From contig CAMIVJ010000049.1 in NCBI GenBank assembly GCA_946401765.1, positions 1 to 11,592 of the forward strand: a stretch of DNA of 11,592 nt. Direction: 5' to 3'. Under the pieces are notes generated by a model that made no database searches, was not told the origin of the DNA, and saw only the letters and a program-made list of their open reading frames with translations. The position numbers and the translations under genes were made by a program. This document shows, in pieces, positions 1 to 6,873 of this stretch (the first letter of the stretch is position 1; the number at the start of each line of letters is the position of its first letter). Origin of the DNA: an uncultured bacterium (GTDB taxonomy: Bacteria > Verrucomicrobiota > Kiritimatiellia > RFP12 > UBA1067).

Positions 1-34
1 TCAGCGCCGCTTCGTCGATGATGTATCGTGGCAT
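1..34 (-). CDS. nspC: Carboxynorspermidine/carboxyspermidine decarboxylase, N-terminal fragment
   Basis: Only the first eleven codons are in the window; they read MPRYIIDEAAL and then run off the left edge. A short peptide of the form (R)YxxDEAxL opens the PLP-dependent carboxynorspermidine decarboxylases, whose barrel begins just after it. The ATG (34-32) shares its A with the TGA stop (36-34) of the upstream dehydrogenase, giving TGATG, a typical translational-coupling overlap. The two enzymes act in sequence: the dehydrogenase makes carboxy(nor)spermidine and this enzyme removes the carboxyl group. The call rests on the short N-terminal match plus the neighbour. The visible part alone would not prove it. 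Confidence 0.72.
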   Translation of the reverse strand, partial: MPRYIIDEAAL

Positions 35-1380
35 CAATCCACCTTCACGGGGTTGAAGTTCTCCTTCCAGGGGAGACCCTGCACGTTGAGCTCGGCCATG
101 AACGGATCGGGATCGAACTCCTCGCACGTGTGCACGCCCTTGGTCGTCCACTTGCCTTCGAGGAACATCTTCGCGCCAATCATCGCTGGAACACCTGTTG
201 TGTAACTGATGGCCTGCGAACCGACTTCTGCGTAGCACTCCTGGTGATCGCACACGTTGTACACGTAGTAGTCCACTGGCTTGCCGTCCTTGAGGCCATG
301 GAAGATGCAGCCGATGTTGGTCTTGCCCTTGGTGCGCGGACCAAGCGTTGCTGGATCGGGCAGGAGCGCCTTCAGGAACTCGATCGGAACGATCTTCTGT
401 CCCTTGAAGTCGATTGGATCGATGCGCGTCATGCCAACGTTCTCGAGACACTTGAGGTGCGTCAAGTAGCTCTGGCCGAACGTCATGAAGAAGCGGATGC
501 GCTTGATGCCCTTCAAGTTGCAGCCAAGCGACTCAAGCTCTTCGTGGTGGAGAAGGTACATGTCCTTCTCGCCCACCTGGTCGAAGTTGTACACGCGCTT
601 GATCGCCATCGGGGCGGTTTCAACCCAGTAGCCCTTGTCAAACGCCTTCTTGTATTCCACCGGCACGCCGTGGGAATCGAGCGGCGCGCCCGCCTTGCTC
701 GCATCGCCTTCAGCGTCGGCCACCCAGTAGCTGCCCTTCGCGGCGACCTCGCGGATGTTGATCTCGGGGTTGAAATTGGTGGCGAATGGATAGCCGTGGT
801 CACCGCCGTTGCAATCGAGAATGTCTAGCGTCTCGATGGTGTCGAAGTAGTGTTTCTGCGCGTAGGCGGAGAAGACCTGCGTCACGCCAGGGTCGAATCC
901 GCAGCCAAGAATCGCCGTGAGGCCGGCCTTTTCGAACTTCTCGCGGTAGGCCCACTGCCAGGAGTACTCGAAGTGCGCCTCTTCTGGCGGTTCATAGTTG
1001 GCGGTGTCGAGATACGATACGCCGGCCGCGAGGCAGGCGTCCATGATCGCGAGGTCCTGGTATGGAAGGGCGATGTTCATCACGAGGTCGGGCTTGAACT
1101 CCTTGATGAGCGCAGTGGTGGCGGCCACGTCCATCGCGTCGATCTGCGCAGTCGTGATGTTCGTGGCTCGTGGCTCGTGGCTCGTGGTTCGTGCGCCCGA
1201 ATCACGAGTCGCGAACCACGAATCACGTCTCCTCTCGATGTCCGCCTTGATCGCCTTGCAGCGCGCCTCTGTGCGGGACGCAATCAGCAGTTCGCCGAAG
1301 ACGTCGGGGTTCTGGGCCATCTTGGCGGCCGCCACGCCGGCGACTCCGCCGGCGCCGATGAGCATTACTTTCTTGGCCAT
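34..1380 (-). CDS. Carboxynorspermidine/carboxyspermidine dehydrogenase (saccharopine dehydrogenase family)
   Basis: Cytoplasmic NADPH-dependent enzyme that condenses aspartate semialdehyde with putrescine or diaminopropane to give carboxyspermidine or carboxynorspermidine. It is 448 residues, longer than the roughly 400 usual for the family. A Rossmann glycine motif GAGGVAG lies at residues 9-15, followed by LLIASRT (31-37). Family blocks seen further on are YREKFEKAG, GFDPGVTQVF, NGGDHG, FLKALLPDP and QAISYTTGVPA, which match carboxynorspermidine dehydrogenase better than lysine-pathway saccharopine dehydrogenase. The start has AGGAG at 1389-1393, 8 nt from the ATG. Residues about 53-74 (DSWFATRDSGARTTSHEPRATN) are translated from a 7-bp-period palindromic repeat and have no place in the family; this explains much of the extra length. 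The extra segment lies in the Rossmann domain after the adenine-binding strand, likely on a surface loop. nspC is coupled downstream. Confidence 0.9.
   Translation of the reverse strand: MAKKVMLIGAGGVAGVAAAKMAQNPDVFGELLIASRTEARCKAIKADIERRRDSWFATRDSGARTTSHEPRATNITTAQIDAMDVAATTALIKEFKPDLVMNIALPYQDLAIMDACLAAGVSYLDTANYEPPEEAHFEYSWQWAYREKFEKAGLTAILGCGFDPGVTQVFSAYAQKHYFDTIETLDILDCNGGDHGYPFATNFNPEINIREVAAKGSYWVADAEGDASKAGAPLDSHGVPVEYKKAFDKGYWVETAPMAIKRVYNFDQVGEKDMYLLHHEELESLGCNLKGIKRIRFFMTFGQSYLTHLKCLENVGMTRIDPIDFKGQKIVPIEFLKALLPDPATLGPRTKGKTNIGCIFHGLKDGKPVDYYVYNVCDHQECYAEVGSQAISYTTGVPAMIGAKMFLEGKWTTKGVHTCEEFDPDPFMAELNVQGLPWKENFNPVKVD
1160..1229. repeat. Palindromic heptanucleotide repeat inside a coding sequence
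   Basis: On the plus strand five heptamers run from 1160 to 1194: TTCGTGG, then CTCGTGG three times, then TTCGTGC. After a short GC-rich turn (1195-1201) the complementary arm runs to about 1229 as TCACGAG, TCGCGAA, CCACGAA, TCACGTC. The two arms can pair as an imperfect hairpin. Neither strand carries a stop codon in any frame, so the element can be translated. It is read here within the dehydrogenase gene. Confidence 0.9.
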
Positions 1381-1410
1381 TTCTTTTTCTCCTTGCCCTG
1401 TCAGCCCGGG

Positions 1411-2379
1411 CTACAGCGTTCCGTTGAAGAACTTGTCCATGATCGCCGAATGCTCGGCATCGGTCCAACCGGAGCTCTCGATCGAAACCCAGCCGTTGTA
1501 GCCAACGGCGTCGATCGCGCGCCGCACGCGCCGCCAGTCGATCGAACCGTCGCCTATGCGCACGAACGCGCCGCCGTTCTTCGCGGCGCGGTCGACCTTG
1601 AAGTCCTTGATGTGCATCTTCACGATCTGGTCGGAGAGAGCCTCCACCCACTTCTCCGCCGGAGCGTAGCGCACGTGGTTGCCAAGGTCGAGGTACGACT
1701 TCACCCAGGGGTTTCTGAAGGAGCGGATGAAGGCGGCGGCGAAGTCCGGCGTGACCCAGAGGTTGTTCCACACGTTCTCGAGTCCGATCTTGACGCCCAG
1801 CTCGGCGGCGACGGGAGCGAGCTCCGCCACGGCGTCCTGCGCATACTTAGTGGCGTCGTTCTGCGCCTGCACGTATTCGGGGAAATCGCCTTCCGCCGCG
1901 CGCGAGAGCATGAGCGACTTCGAATCGAATTCCGGCTTGAACTCGTGCGGCTTCGGCATGGGCATTCCGCCAATGCGACCTGCCACCACAAGCATCACGC
2001 TCGCGCCGTACGCCTTGGCGAGGCGAAGGTTCTTCTTCCCTTCTTCAATGGACGCCATGCGCTTCGCGGGGTCCTTGGAGTTGAACTCGAACCATCCTCC
2101 CATGAACGAGTGAATCTGCAGGCCTTCGTCTTCGGCCATCCGCCGTGCCGCACGCGCCTCGGCTTCGCTCACCGTCTTGTCCATCAGCTCCACGCCGGGG
2201 TAGCCGTTCTCCTTCAGCGTCTTCACCACGTCCTGCGTGAGACGCTTGCGTATCAGCGCCTTCTTGAGCACGGTCTTGAACTTCTCCGCGCCAGCTTCTT
2301 CGCCGCGCGTGAAACGCGGCATCCCTGCCGCCGCAAGAGCCGCAGTGCCTATGAGAAAACCACGTCTGTTTGTCATCAT
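1411..2379 (-). CDS. Tat-exported sugar phosphate isomerase/epimerase-like TIM-barrel protein
   Basis: Xylose-isomerase-like TIM barrel (AP endonuclease 2 superfamily) of 322 residues. The N-terminus carries a twin-arginine signal: NRRGFLIG (4-11), then an Ala-rich stretch to about residue 28. The likely metal ligands of this fold are visible: E201 in GLENVWNN, D231 and H235 in LDLGNH, H256 in MHIKD and E301 in SIESSGW. The Tat signal implies folding in the cytoplasm with cofactor, then action in the periplasm. Substrate is unknown; family members isomerise or epimerise sugars, hydroxypyruvate or inositols. Two ATGs lie in tandem. AGGAG at 2384-2388 is 4 nt from the first and 7 nt from the second (2376), so the second is the better start and would remove one Met. 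It ends 30 nt before the polyamine dehydrogenase, which suggests one transcript. The Gfo/Idh gene upstream is a common partner for this family. Confidence 0.88.
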   Translation of the reverse strand: MMTNRRGFLIGTAALAAAGMPRFTRGEEAGAEKFKTVLKKALIRKRLTQDVVKTLKENGYPGVELMDKTVSEAEARAARRMAEDEGLQIHSFMGGWFEFNSKDPAKRMASIEEGKKNLRLAKAYGASVMLVVAGRIGGMPMPKPHEFKPEFDSKSLMLSRAAEGDFPEYVQAQNDATKYAQDAVAELAPVAAELGVKIGLENVWNNLWVTPDFAAAFIRSFRNPWVKSYLDLGNHVRYAPAEKWVEALSDQIVKMHIKDFKVDRAAKNGGAFVRIGDGSIDWRRVRRAIDAVGYNGWVSIESSGWTDAEHSAIMDKFFNGTL

Positions 2380-2383
2380 TAAG

Positions 2384-2388
2384 CTCCT
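2384..2388 (-). promoter_or_regulatory. Shine-Dalgarno that decides between two tandem ATGs
   Basis: AGGAG on the minus strand, 4 nt from the ATG at 2379 and 7 nt from the ATG at 2376. The second spacing is the usual one. Confidence 0.7.
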
Positions 2389-2411
2389 AGCCTTTCCAAC
2401 TTTCCAATAGG

Positions 2412-2486
2412 ACTTCAGACCTCTGATAGGACTTCTGACTTCAGACTTCTGACTTCAAAACTTTGAACTTCAAACTCTGAACTCCT
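2412..2486. repeat. Intergenic heptanucleotide repeat (ACTTCTG/ACTTCAG type)
   Basis: Eight consecutive heptamers fill 2431-2486: ACTTCTG, ACTTCAG, ACTTCTG, ACTTCAA, AACTTTG, AACTTCA, AACTCTG, AACTCCT. Two more units (ACTTCAG, ACCTCTG) sit at 2412-2425, set off by a 5-nt break. The units degenerate toward the 3' end of the Gfo/Idh gene and just reach its stop codon. The repeat fills most of the gap between the oxidoreductase and isomerase genes. It contains TGA on both strands, so it could not be translated for long. No promoter or terminator was recognised in this gap. Confidence 0.9.
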
Positions 2487-3754
2487 CATGCCTTGCCCGG
2501 CACAATCCCCACGCCTTCCTTCGGAAGCGGAATGTCTTCGGTCTCCTCGAACTGCTCGGGCGTGAACGCGGCGTTCCATCCGTCGTAGAACTCGCTGCGC
2601 GTGTTCTCCAGCACGTCCTTCATGCGCACCGTGCGTCCCGAATAGGCCGCGAGGGTGCCGATGATGCAGGTGGCGGTGGACATCGCCACCTGCTCGCCCT
2701 CGTTGAGGTAGTTGCCGCTCAGGAGGCCGGAAAGGAAATCAACGTGCTCCGCCACGAGGCCGCTGTCGGGGCGTCCCTTGATGGCGGCGAGGTCCTCCGC
2801 CACCGGCTTGCCGTCCCAGCGCTTGAACGTGTTTCCCACGGAGACTTCGCCCTCCGTGCCGACGAGACGCGTGCCAAACGGATTCGCGCAGCCGTTCATA
2901 TGGCGGCCGAACGTGGTGGTGTGCAACCCCTCGCCGTAGTCGAAGTCGATGGCGATCTCGTCGTAGATGTCGCCGATGCCTGCGGGACGGCGCCAGCGCG
3001 CGCCCATGCCGAAGGCGCTAACGGGGAAGCGGCCGATGAACCAGTTCGCGAGGTCCACCTCGTGTATGGCCTGCTCCGTCACCTGGTCGCCGCTCATCTC
3101 CCAGAAGTGGTACCAATTGTTGCAGAGGTAGGCGGCGTTCGTGTCGGTGGGGCGGCGCGGACGCACCCACATTCCCCCGTGGCAGCGGTACACGCGCCCG
3201 GCGAGTATCCTGCCTATGCACCCTGCGCGCATCGGACCGATCTGCTTGAGGAAACGGTTCGAGTGGCGGTGGAGCGTGCCGGAGAGAATAGAGAGGTTCT
3301 TCGCCTTCGCCTCGGCGACTGACTTGAGGAACGCGCGCAGTCCGCGCGGATCGGTGGCGATTGGCTTCTCTGCGAAGATGTGCTTGCCGGCGGCGACGCA
3401 CGCGGCCATCTGGCGGGGACGGAAAACCGGCGGCGTGCACAGAAGCACGATGTCGCACCCCGAGCCGATCACGTTCTTGTATCCGTTCGCTCCGCCGAAC
3501 GCCATCTTCCCGTCCACGCCATACTTGCTGCAGATGGCCTTGGCCTTGTCAACGAAGAAATCCGCCGCCGCCGTGAGCTGCACCTTGCATCCAAGTCGTG
3601 CCGCGGCGTCCATGATGTTCTGTATCGCGCCCGTGCCGCGTCCTCCGCAGCCAACAAGCCCCACCTTGAACACCTTCTGCGCGTCGCCCAGCACGGCCGG
3701 CGCCGCCGCGAGCGCTCCCGCCGCGGCCATGAACTGACGTCTTGAGACATCCAT
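2486..3754 (-). CDS. Tat-exported Gfo/Idh/MocA family oxidoreductase
   Basis: NAD(P)-dependent oxidoreductase of 422 residues, probably acting on a sugar or sugar derivative in the periplasm. A twin-arginine signal SRRQFM (4-9) with an Ala-rich h-region runs to about residue 25. The Rossmann motif VGLVGCGGRGTG follows at 31-42. AEKPIA (128-133) holds the catalytic lysine K130 of the family. EQAIHEVDLANW (227-238) holds the H231/D234 motif of the substrate side. The C-terminal half is the usual beta-sheet domain. Start: an in-frame ATG exists 11 codons upstream (3787), but AGGAG at 3761-3765 lies 6 nt from the ATG at 3754. The Tat motif also starts directly there, and the upstream ATG lies about where transcription should begin. 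Tat export fits a protein that loads its nucleotide before export. It heads the leftward gene set, with its own promoter at 3791-3819. Substrate cannot be read from the sequence. Confidence 0.92.
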   Translation of the reverse strand: MDVSRRQFMAAAGALAAAPAVLGDAQKVFKVGLVGCGGRGTGAIQNIMDAAARLGCKVQLTAAADFFVDKAKAICSKYGVDGKMAFGGANGYKNVIGSGCDIVLLCTPPVFRPRQMAACVAAGKHIFAEKPIATDPRGLRAFLKSVAEAKAKNLSILSGTLHRHSNRFLKQIGPMRAGCIGRILAGRVYRCHGGMWVRPRRPTDTNAAYLCNNWYHFWEMSGDQVTEQAIHEVDLANWFIGRFPVSAFGMGARWRRPAGIGDIYDEIAIDFDYGEGLHTTTFGRHMNGCANPFGTRLVGTEGEVSVGNTFKRWDGKPVAEDLAAIKGRPDSGLVAEHVDFLSGLLSGNYLNEGEQVAMSTATCIIGTLAAYSGRTVRMKDVLENTRSEFYDGWNAAFTPEQFEETEDIPLPKEGVGIVPGKA

Positions 3755-3760
3755 CGTCTG

Positions 3761-3765
3761 CTCCT
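3761..3765 (-). promoter_or_regulatory. Shine-Dalgarno that sets the start of the Gfo/Idh gene
   Basis: AGGAG on the minus strand, 6 nt before the ATG at 3754. It argues against the longer frame that begins at 3787, which has no such site and sits almost at the -10 box. Confidence 0.8.
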
Positions 3766-3790
3766 TTCTAACTGTTTTCCAACGCATGTA

Positions 3791-3819
3791 ATTGTCTCAT
3801 AAAACGGCACATCAGTCAA
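3791..3819 (-). promoter_or_regulatory. Sigma70-type promoter of the leftward gene set
   Basis: On the minus strand TTGACT (3819-3814) is followed by a 17-nt spacer and GACAAT (3796-3791). The predicted start of transcription near 3784 gives a leader of about 30 nt that contains the AGGAG of the Gfo/Idh gene. Confidence 0.65.
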
Positions 3820-3847
3820 TAGACATTCAAGCCGCTGAGCCGCTGGC

Positions 3848-3867
3848 GCAAGTTTTTCTCGCGCCTA
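3848..3867. repeat. Left copy of a direct repeat flanking the beta-strand-repeat gene
   Basis: A block starting GCAA and containing TTTTCTCGCGCC (3854-3865), then TA. A near copy starts at 6718 just after the gene. The right edge of this copy runs into the -35 box of the downstream promoter. Confidence 0.5.
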
Positions 3868-3896
3868 TTGCACAGCGCAGGCGATTGTGGTACAAT
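3868..3896 (+). promoter_or_regulatory. Sigma70-type promoter of the 912-residue secreted protein gene
   Basis: TTGCAC (3868-3873), a 17-nt spacer, then TACAAT (3891-3896), preceded by TGG as in an extended -10. Transcription should begin near 3903, giving a leader of about 50 nt with AGGAG at 3941-3945. The promoter is back to back with the leftward promoter at 3791-3819. Confidence 0.75.
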
Positions 3897-3952
3897 CTAC
3901 CGAGATTATGGGAATCGTGTATGGTCCCTGATGCAAAAAAAGGAGCGTTGTC

Positions 3953-6691
3953 ATGCAGTCAGACATCAAGCTGGGTTTCAGCGCCGCAATCTGCGCGGCG
4001 GCGCTGTCGTTCTGCGCGGCGGCGGCAGACCGCACGATCGGTGCAGACTACGCACTGACCGAAGACGAAATGGTGGACGGTACGTTGTTCGTCGATGAAG
4101 GCGTTACCGTCAACCTTGCGGGGCACAGCCTTTCCGTGAAGGGCATTGCAGGCTCCGGCACGATCACCTCCGAAGGCGCCGATGCGCCAGGAGAACTGCA
4201 TGTGACCGTGGACGAAGGCGTGACGGTGAGCAACAGCGGCGTGGCGCTTGCGGGCAATCTCAAGCTGGTCAAGGAAGGCGCGGGCACGTTCACAGCGGCG
4301 AAGGCCGGCCAGTCCTACGACGGCGGCACTGAGGTCATGGCCGGCACGCTCGCGCTCGGCACGGCCACGCACCCGCTCGGCAACGGAAACGCATCGCAGA
4401 CTGTGACGCTCGGCGAGAGCGCCGTGTTCAACTTCGCAGCCTTCAAGAATGCGACCACGTGCTGCTACAATTTCGTCCTGTCCTCCGGGAGCGTGGTGGA
4501 GGCGCATTCGGCCAACACGAGATGGATACGCTTGTTTGGCGCGATAACGCTTCAAGGCGATGCAACGCTGAAGGGCGGCACGTGGGATTTCTTCGGCGGC
4601 CTGGACGCATCCCACGCCAGCACGGTGACGCTGAACGGCCATACGCTCTATTTCAGCCTTGCCGGCGACGGCAACATCAGATACATCAGGACGCTGGACG
4701 CAGGGTCCGTCGTGTTCAAGGCGGGATATGCGTCGTACTACGGCAACGTCGATTTCTCGACCGCGACCGTAGGCTTCGAGGAAACCGGATGGTTCTTCAA
4801 CGGCAACAGCGGCATGACGGTAAGCAACCTCTATTTCAGGAGCAGCACGAGAAAATGGCATTCCCAGGGCGCAGCAGAATCCTATGTGCTGGGGCGGTAC
4901 ACCGCCGGCGACTTCCGCGCGCCGTTCACAATGAAAGACGGATCCACGCTTGACCTGTCCGAAGTCCAAGGCACATGGGACGCATCCGGACGAGCGATCG
5001 ATGGCGCCAACAGGGACTATACCGACACGGGACTCGTCACGTTTCTTTCGTCGAGCGCTTCATACACGGTTGACATCGGCACGCGCGACGTGGCGGTGGG
5101 AGAGCAGCTTGTTGCCTTCGCGCCTTCGTTTGTCCCGGACGAGTCGGTCGTGTTCACGCTTGTCGCCACCGGGGCGGAGCAGACGCCCGAGGAACGCATG
5201 ATAGGTGTCGCGGTGAGGGCTGCGGACGGCGGCTACGGCCTCTTTGTGAAGAGCCTTCTCACGCCGCAGGTCGCGAGATGGGATGTGAACGCCTCTCCGC
5301 CAGGATGGAGGTTCTACCGTGCCGACGGCACGGAGTATCCGGATGAATGGACCGATGGCGTGACTGGTGAAATGGAGGTGCGCTTCTCTTCATACGCCGA
5401 ATACGAGGCGATCAAGACCCAGACGGTGGATCCCATCGCGTACGTGCTGGATGGAACGGTCGCGCTGCCGGACGACGTGGATTCGTGGGATATGACCACG
5501 TGCTTCGACTACATGGCCGAGGGTGCTATGATCGATCTCAGGGGCAAGGTTCTTTCGCTCGCCTCTCTGAGGGGCGGCGGCATGGTGACGGACTCGACGG
5601 CGGACGCGGCGCATCCGGGCGAACTGCATCTGATTGCGCCCGAAGGCGTGTCTCTCGCAAACAGCACGGTGGCGCTGAGCGGCAACATGAAGCTCGTGAA
5701 GGGGGGCGCGGGCACATTCACCGTGTCCAAGCCCAACCAGTCCTACACCGGCGGCACTTTGGTGGCCGAAGGCACGATGGTGGTCGGCACGGCCACGCAC
5801 CCGCTTGGCGACGGAAACGCCACGCAGACTGTGACGCTTGGCGAGAACGCGACGTTCAACTTCAATGCCAACAATAATGCCTCCACCTGCTGCTACAACT
5901 TCGAGCTATACGGCGGAAGCCGGGTGTCCACTGGAAACGCCGGTGGCCGATGGACTCGTTTTTTCGGGTCGCTGACGCTTTTCGGCGACGCGACGTTTAG
6001 ATCGGAGAACAAAGCGTTCGTCGGCGGCAGCGCCTCGGCCACGCCAAGCACGATCACGCTGAACGGCCACACGCTGTACCTGGACCTGAACGGCGACGGA
6101 AACATGCGCTACCTCAAGACGCTCGACGCCGGCACGATAGCCTTTATCCACGGCGACAGCACCTACTACGGAGAGATTGACTTCAGGACGGCATCGGTGA
6201 AGTTCATCGAAGGCGGCTACTTCTTCAACGGCAGCACCGGACTCGTCGTGGGCGATCTGTATTTTGACGGAAAGACCAGAAAGTGGCGTTCGCAGGGAAC
6301 CGGTGCGCAGTCTCTTGTGTATGGAAGGTACATCGCGGGCGACTTCCGCGCTCCGTTCACCATGCAGAGCGGTTCCACGCTCGACCTTTCCCAGGTGGAT
6401 GGATTGTGGACTCCAGACGGGAGGGCGTTGGACAAAGGCAATGTCTTTCGCACCGATCCCGGCCTTGTGTCCTTTGCCGACGGGGCGGAGATCATGGTGG
6501 ACGTGGGCGAAAGACAGGACATCCTTTCGCTGGCGCATTCCGAGAATCCGTATCTGGTGAATTGGTCTAGCATGCCCAATGCGACGTTTGCGATCAATCC
6601 CCACTTGAAGAAGATGGGCTTCAAGCTCGTGGCGGACGACAACGGGCTGAGGCTGTTGTACACCGGCGGCACCGTCATATTCATGAAGTAG
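3953..6691 (+). CDS. Secreted protein with duplicated autotransporter-type beta-strand repeat module
   Basis: 912 residues, beginning with a signal peptide (h-region about 8-24, cleavage near 25 in AAAA-DRT). The body is mostly beta strand. LKLVKEGAGTF...SYDGGTEVMAGTLALG (103-136) and its copy at 579-612 match the autotransporter-associated beta-strand repeat (the pattern GAGTL-TGGT-AGTL). The whole protein is a tandem duplication: residues 53-376 align with 527-852, with one constant offset of 476 from residue 80 to 305. Conserved in both copies are TCCYNF, TLNGHTLY, TLDAG, FFNG, RKW.SQG and GDFRAPFTM.SGSTLDLS-like blocks. No beta-barrel translocator, PEP-CTERM or LPXTG tail is seen; it ends GGTVIFMK. 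AGGAG at 3941-3945 is 7 nt from the ATG. A role as an extracellular or surface-bound beta-helix protein is likely, but its ligand is unknown. It stands alone as a single-gene unit between its promoter and a terminator. Confidence 0.88.
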   Translation: MQSDIKLGFSAAICAAALSFCAAAADRTIGADYALTEDEMVDGTLFVDEGVTVNLAGHSLSVKGIAGSGTITSEGADAPGELHVTVDEGVTVSNSGVALAGNLKLVKEGAGTFTAAKAGQSYDGGTEVMAGTLALGTATHPLGNGNASQTVTLGESAVFNFAAFKNATTCCYNFVLSSGSVVEAHSANTRWIRLFGAITLQGDATLKGGTWDFFGGLDASHASTVTLNGHTLYFSLAGDGNIRYIRTLDAGSVVFKAGYASYYGNVDFSTATVGFEETGWFFNGNSGMTVSNLYFRSSTRKWHSQGAAESYVLGRYTAGDFRAPFTMKDGSTLDLSEVQGTWDASGRAIDGANRDYTDTGLVTFLSSSASYTVDIGTRDVAVGEQLVAFAPSFVPDESVVFTLVATGAEQTPEERMIGVAVRAADGGYGLFVKSLLTPQVARWDVNASPPGWRFYRADGTEYPDEWTDGVTGEMEVRFSSYAEYEAIKTQTVDPIAYVLDGTVALPDDVDSWDMTTCFDYMAEGAMIDLRGKVLSLASLRGGGMVTDSTADAAHPGELHLIAPEGVSLANSTVALSGNMKLVKGGAGTFTVSKPNQSYTGGTLVAEGTMVVGTATHPLGDGNATQTVTLGENATFNFNANNNASTCCYNFELYGGSRVSTGNAGGRWTRFFGSLTLFGDATFRSENKAFVGGSASATPSTITLNGHTLYLDLNGDGNMRYLKTLDAGTIAFIHGDSTYYGEIDFRTASVKFIEGGYFFNGSTGLVVGDLYFDGKTRKWRSQGTGAQSLVYGRYIAGDFRAPFTMQSGSTLDLSQVDGLWTPDGRALDKGNVFRTDPGLVSFADGAEIMVDVGERQDILSLAHSENPYLVNWSSMPNATFAINPHLKKMGFKLVADDNGLRLLYTGGTVIFMK
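4109..5080 (+). repeat. First copy of the internal module in the 912-residue protein
   Basis: Encodes residues 53-376. It matches 5531-6508 at protein level throughout and also at DNA level in several stretches, for example near 4360-4440 against 5788-5868, where most third positions agree as well. Confidence 0.85.
5531..6508 (+). repeat. Second copy of the internal module in the 912-residue protein
   Basis: Encodes residues 527-852. Only small length differences separate it from the first copy: two residues near 553 and one near 785. Confidence 0.85.
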
Positions 6692-6717
6692 CGGCGTCTC
6701 GTACCATCTGCGCCCCG

Positions 6718-6739
6718 GCAAACATTTTCTCGCGCCCTA
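6718..6739. repeat. Right copy of the direct repeat flanking the beta-strand-repeat gene
   Basis: Starts GCAA, contains TTTTCTCGCGCC (6725-6736) identical to 3854-3865, and ends CTA. It is one or two bases longer than the left copy. Confidence 0.5.
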
Positions 6740-6786
6740 CGACAAAGCAGATATTCCAAAACTAGGAAATCCTTCTATGTAAAGTG

Positions 6787-6806
6787 ACGCCCGGAGTGGC
6801 GTTTTT
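6787..6806 (+). terminator. Small intrinsic terminator after the secreted protein gene
   Basis: ACGCC (6787-6791) pairs with GGCGT (6798-6802) around a 6-nt loop, followed directly by a run of T (6802-6806). The stem is short but GC-rich and placed 95 nt after the stop codon. Confidence 0.6.
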
Positions 6807-6809
6807 GCG

Positions 6810-6839
6810 GGGCCGTTCCGCCACGAGGCGGGGCGGCCC
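6810..6839. other. Strong 13-bp hairpin
   Basis: GGGCCG (6810-6815) pairs with CGGCCC (6834-6839). The inner TTCCGCC (6816-6822) pairs with GGCGGGG (6827-6833) using two G-T pairs, leaving the loop ACGA. No T-run follows at once. It may back up the terminator or mark the left side of the mobile-element remnant. Confidence 0.65.
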
Positions 6840-6873
6840 ATGAAAATTTCCTTCTTTTTCCTCCCTTTTCGCC

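Noticed and set aside
1385..1415. Small palindrome AGCCCGGGCT at the end of the isomerase gene as a terminator
   Set aside because: The stem has 5 bp with no loop and no T-run in the direction of reading; the following gene has a good ribosome site, so read-through is more likely.
850..2382. Plus-strand open frame of 510 codons opposite the isomerase and dehydrogenase genes
   Set aside because: Rich in His, Arg, Val and Leu with no family match; it is the complement of two clear genes with Tat and active-site motifs on the minus strand.
1160..2486. CRISPR array reading of the repeats
   Set aside because: Units are 7 bp, touch each other without unique spacers, and no cas genes are present.
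3754..3787. Longer N-terminus for the Gfo/Idh protein from the ATG at 3787
   Set aside because: It begins 3 nt past the -10 box and would put 11 residues before a Tat motif that otherwise starts at residue 4 behind a good Shine-Dalgarno.
3908..3931. Seven-codon frame (MGIVYGP) near the predicted 5' end of the secreted protein mRNA
   Set aside because: Could be a leaderless leader peptide, but it is too short to judge, has no telling codon pattern, and such frames occur by chance.
3959..4969. Minus-strand open frame of 336 codons inside the 912-residue protein gene
   Set aside because: The duplicated, signal-peptide-bearing plus frame explains the region; the minus frame is Arg/His/Ala-rich as expected of a GC-rich shadow.
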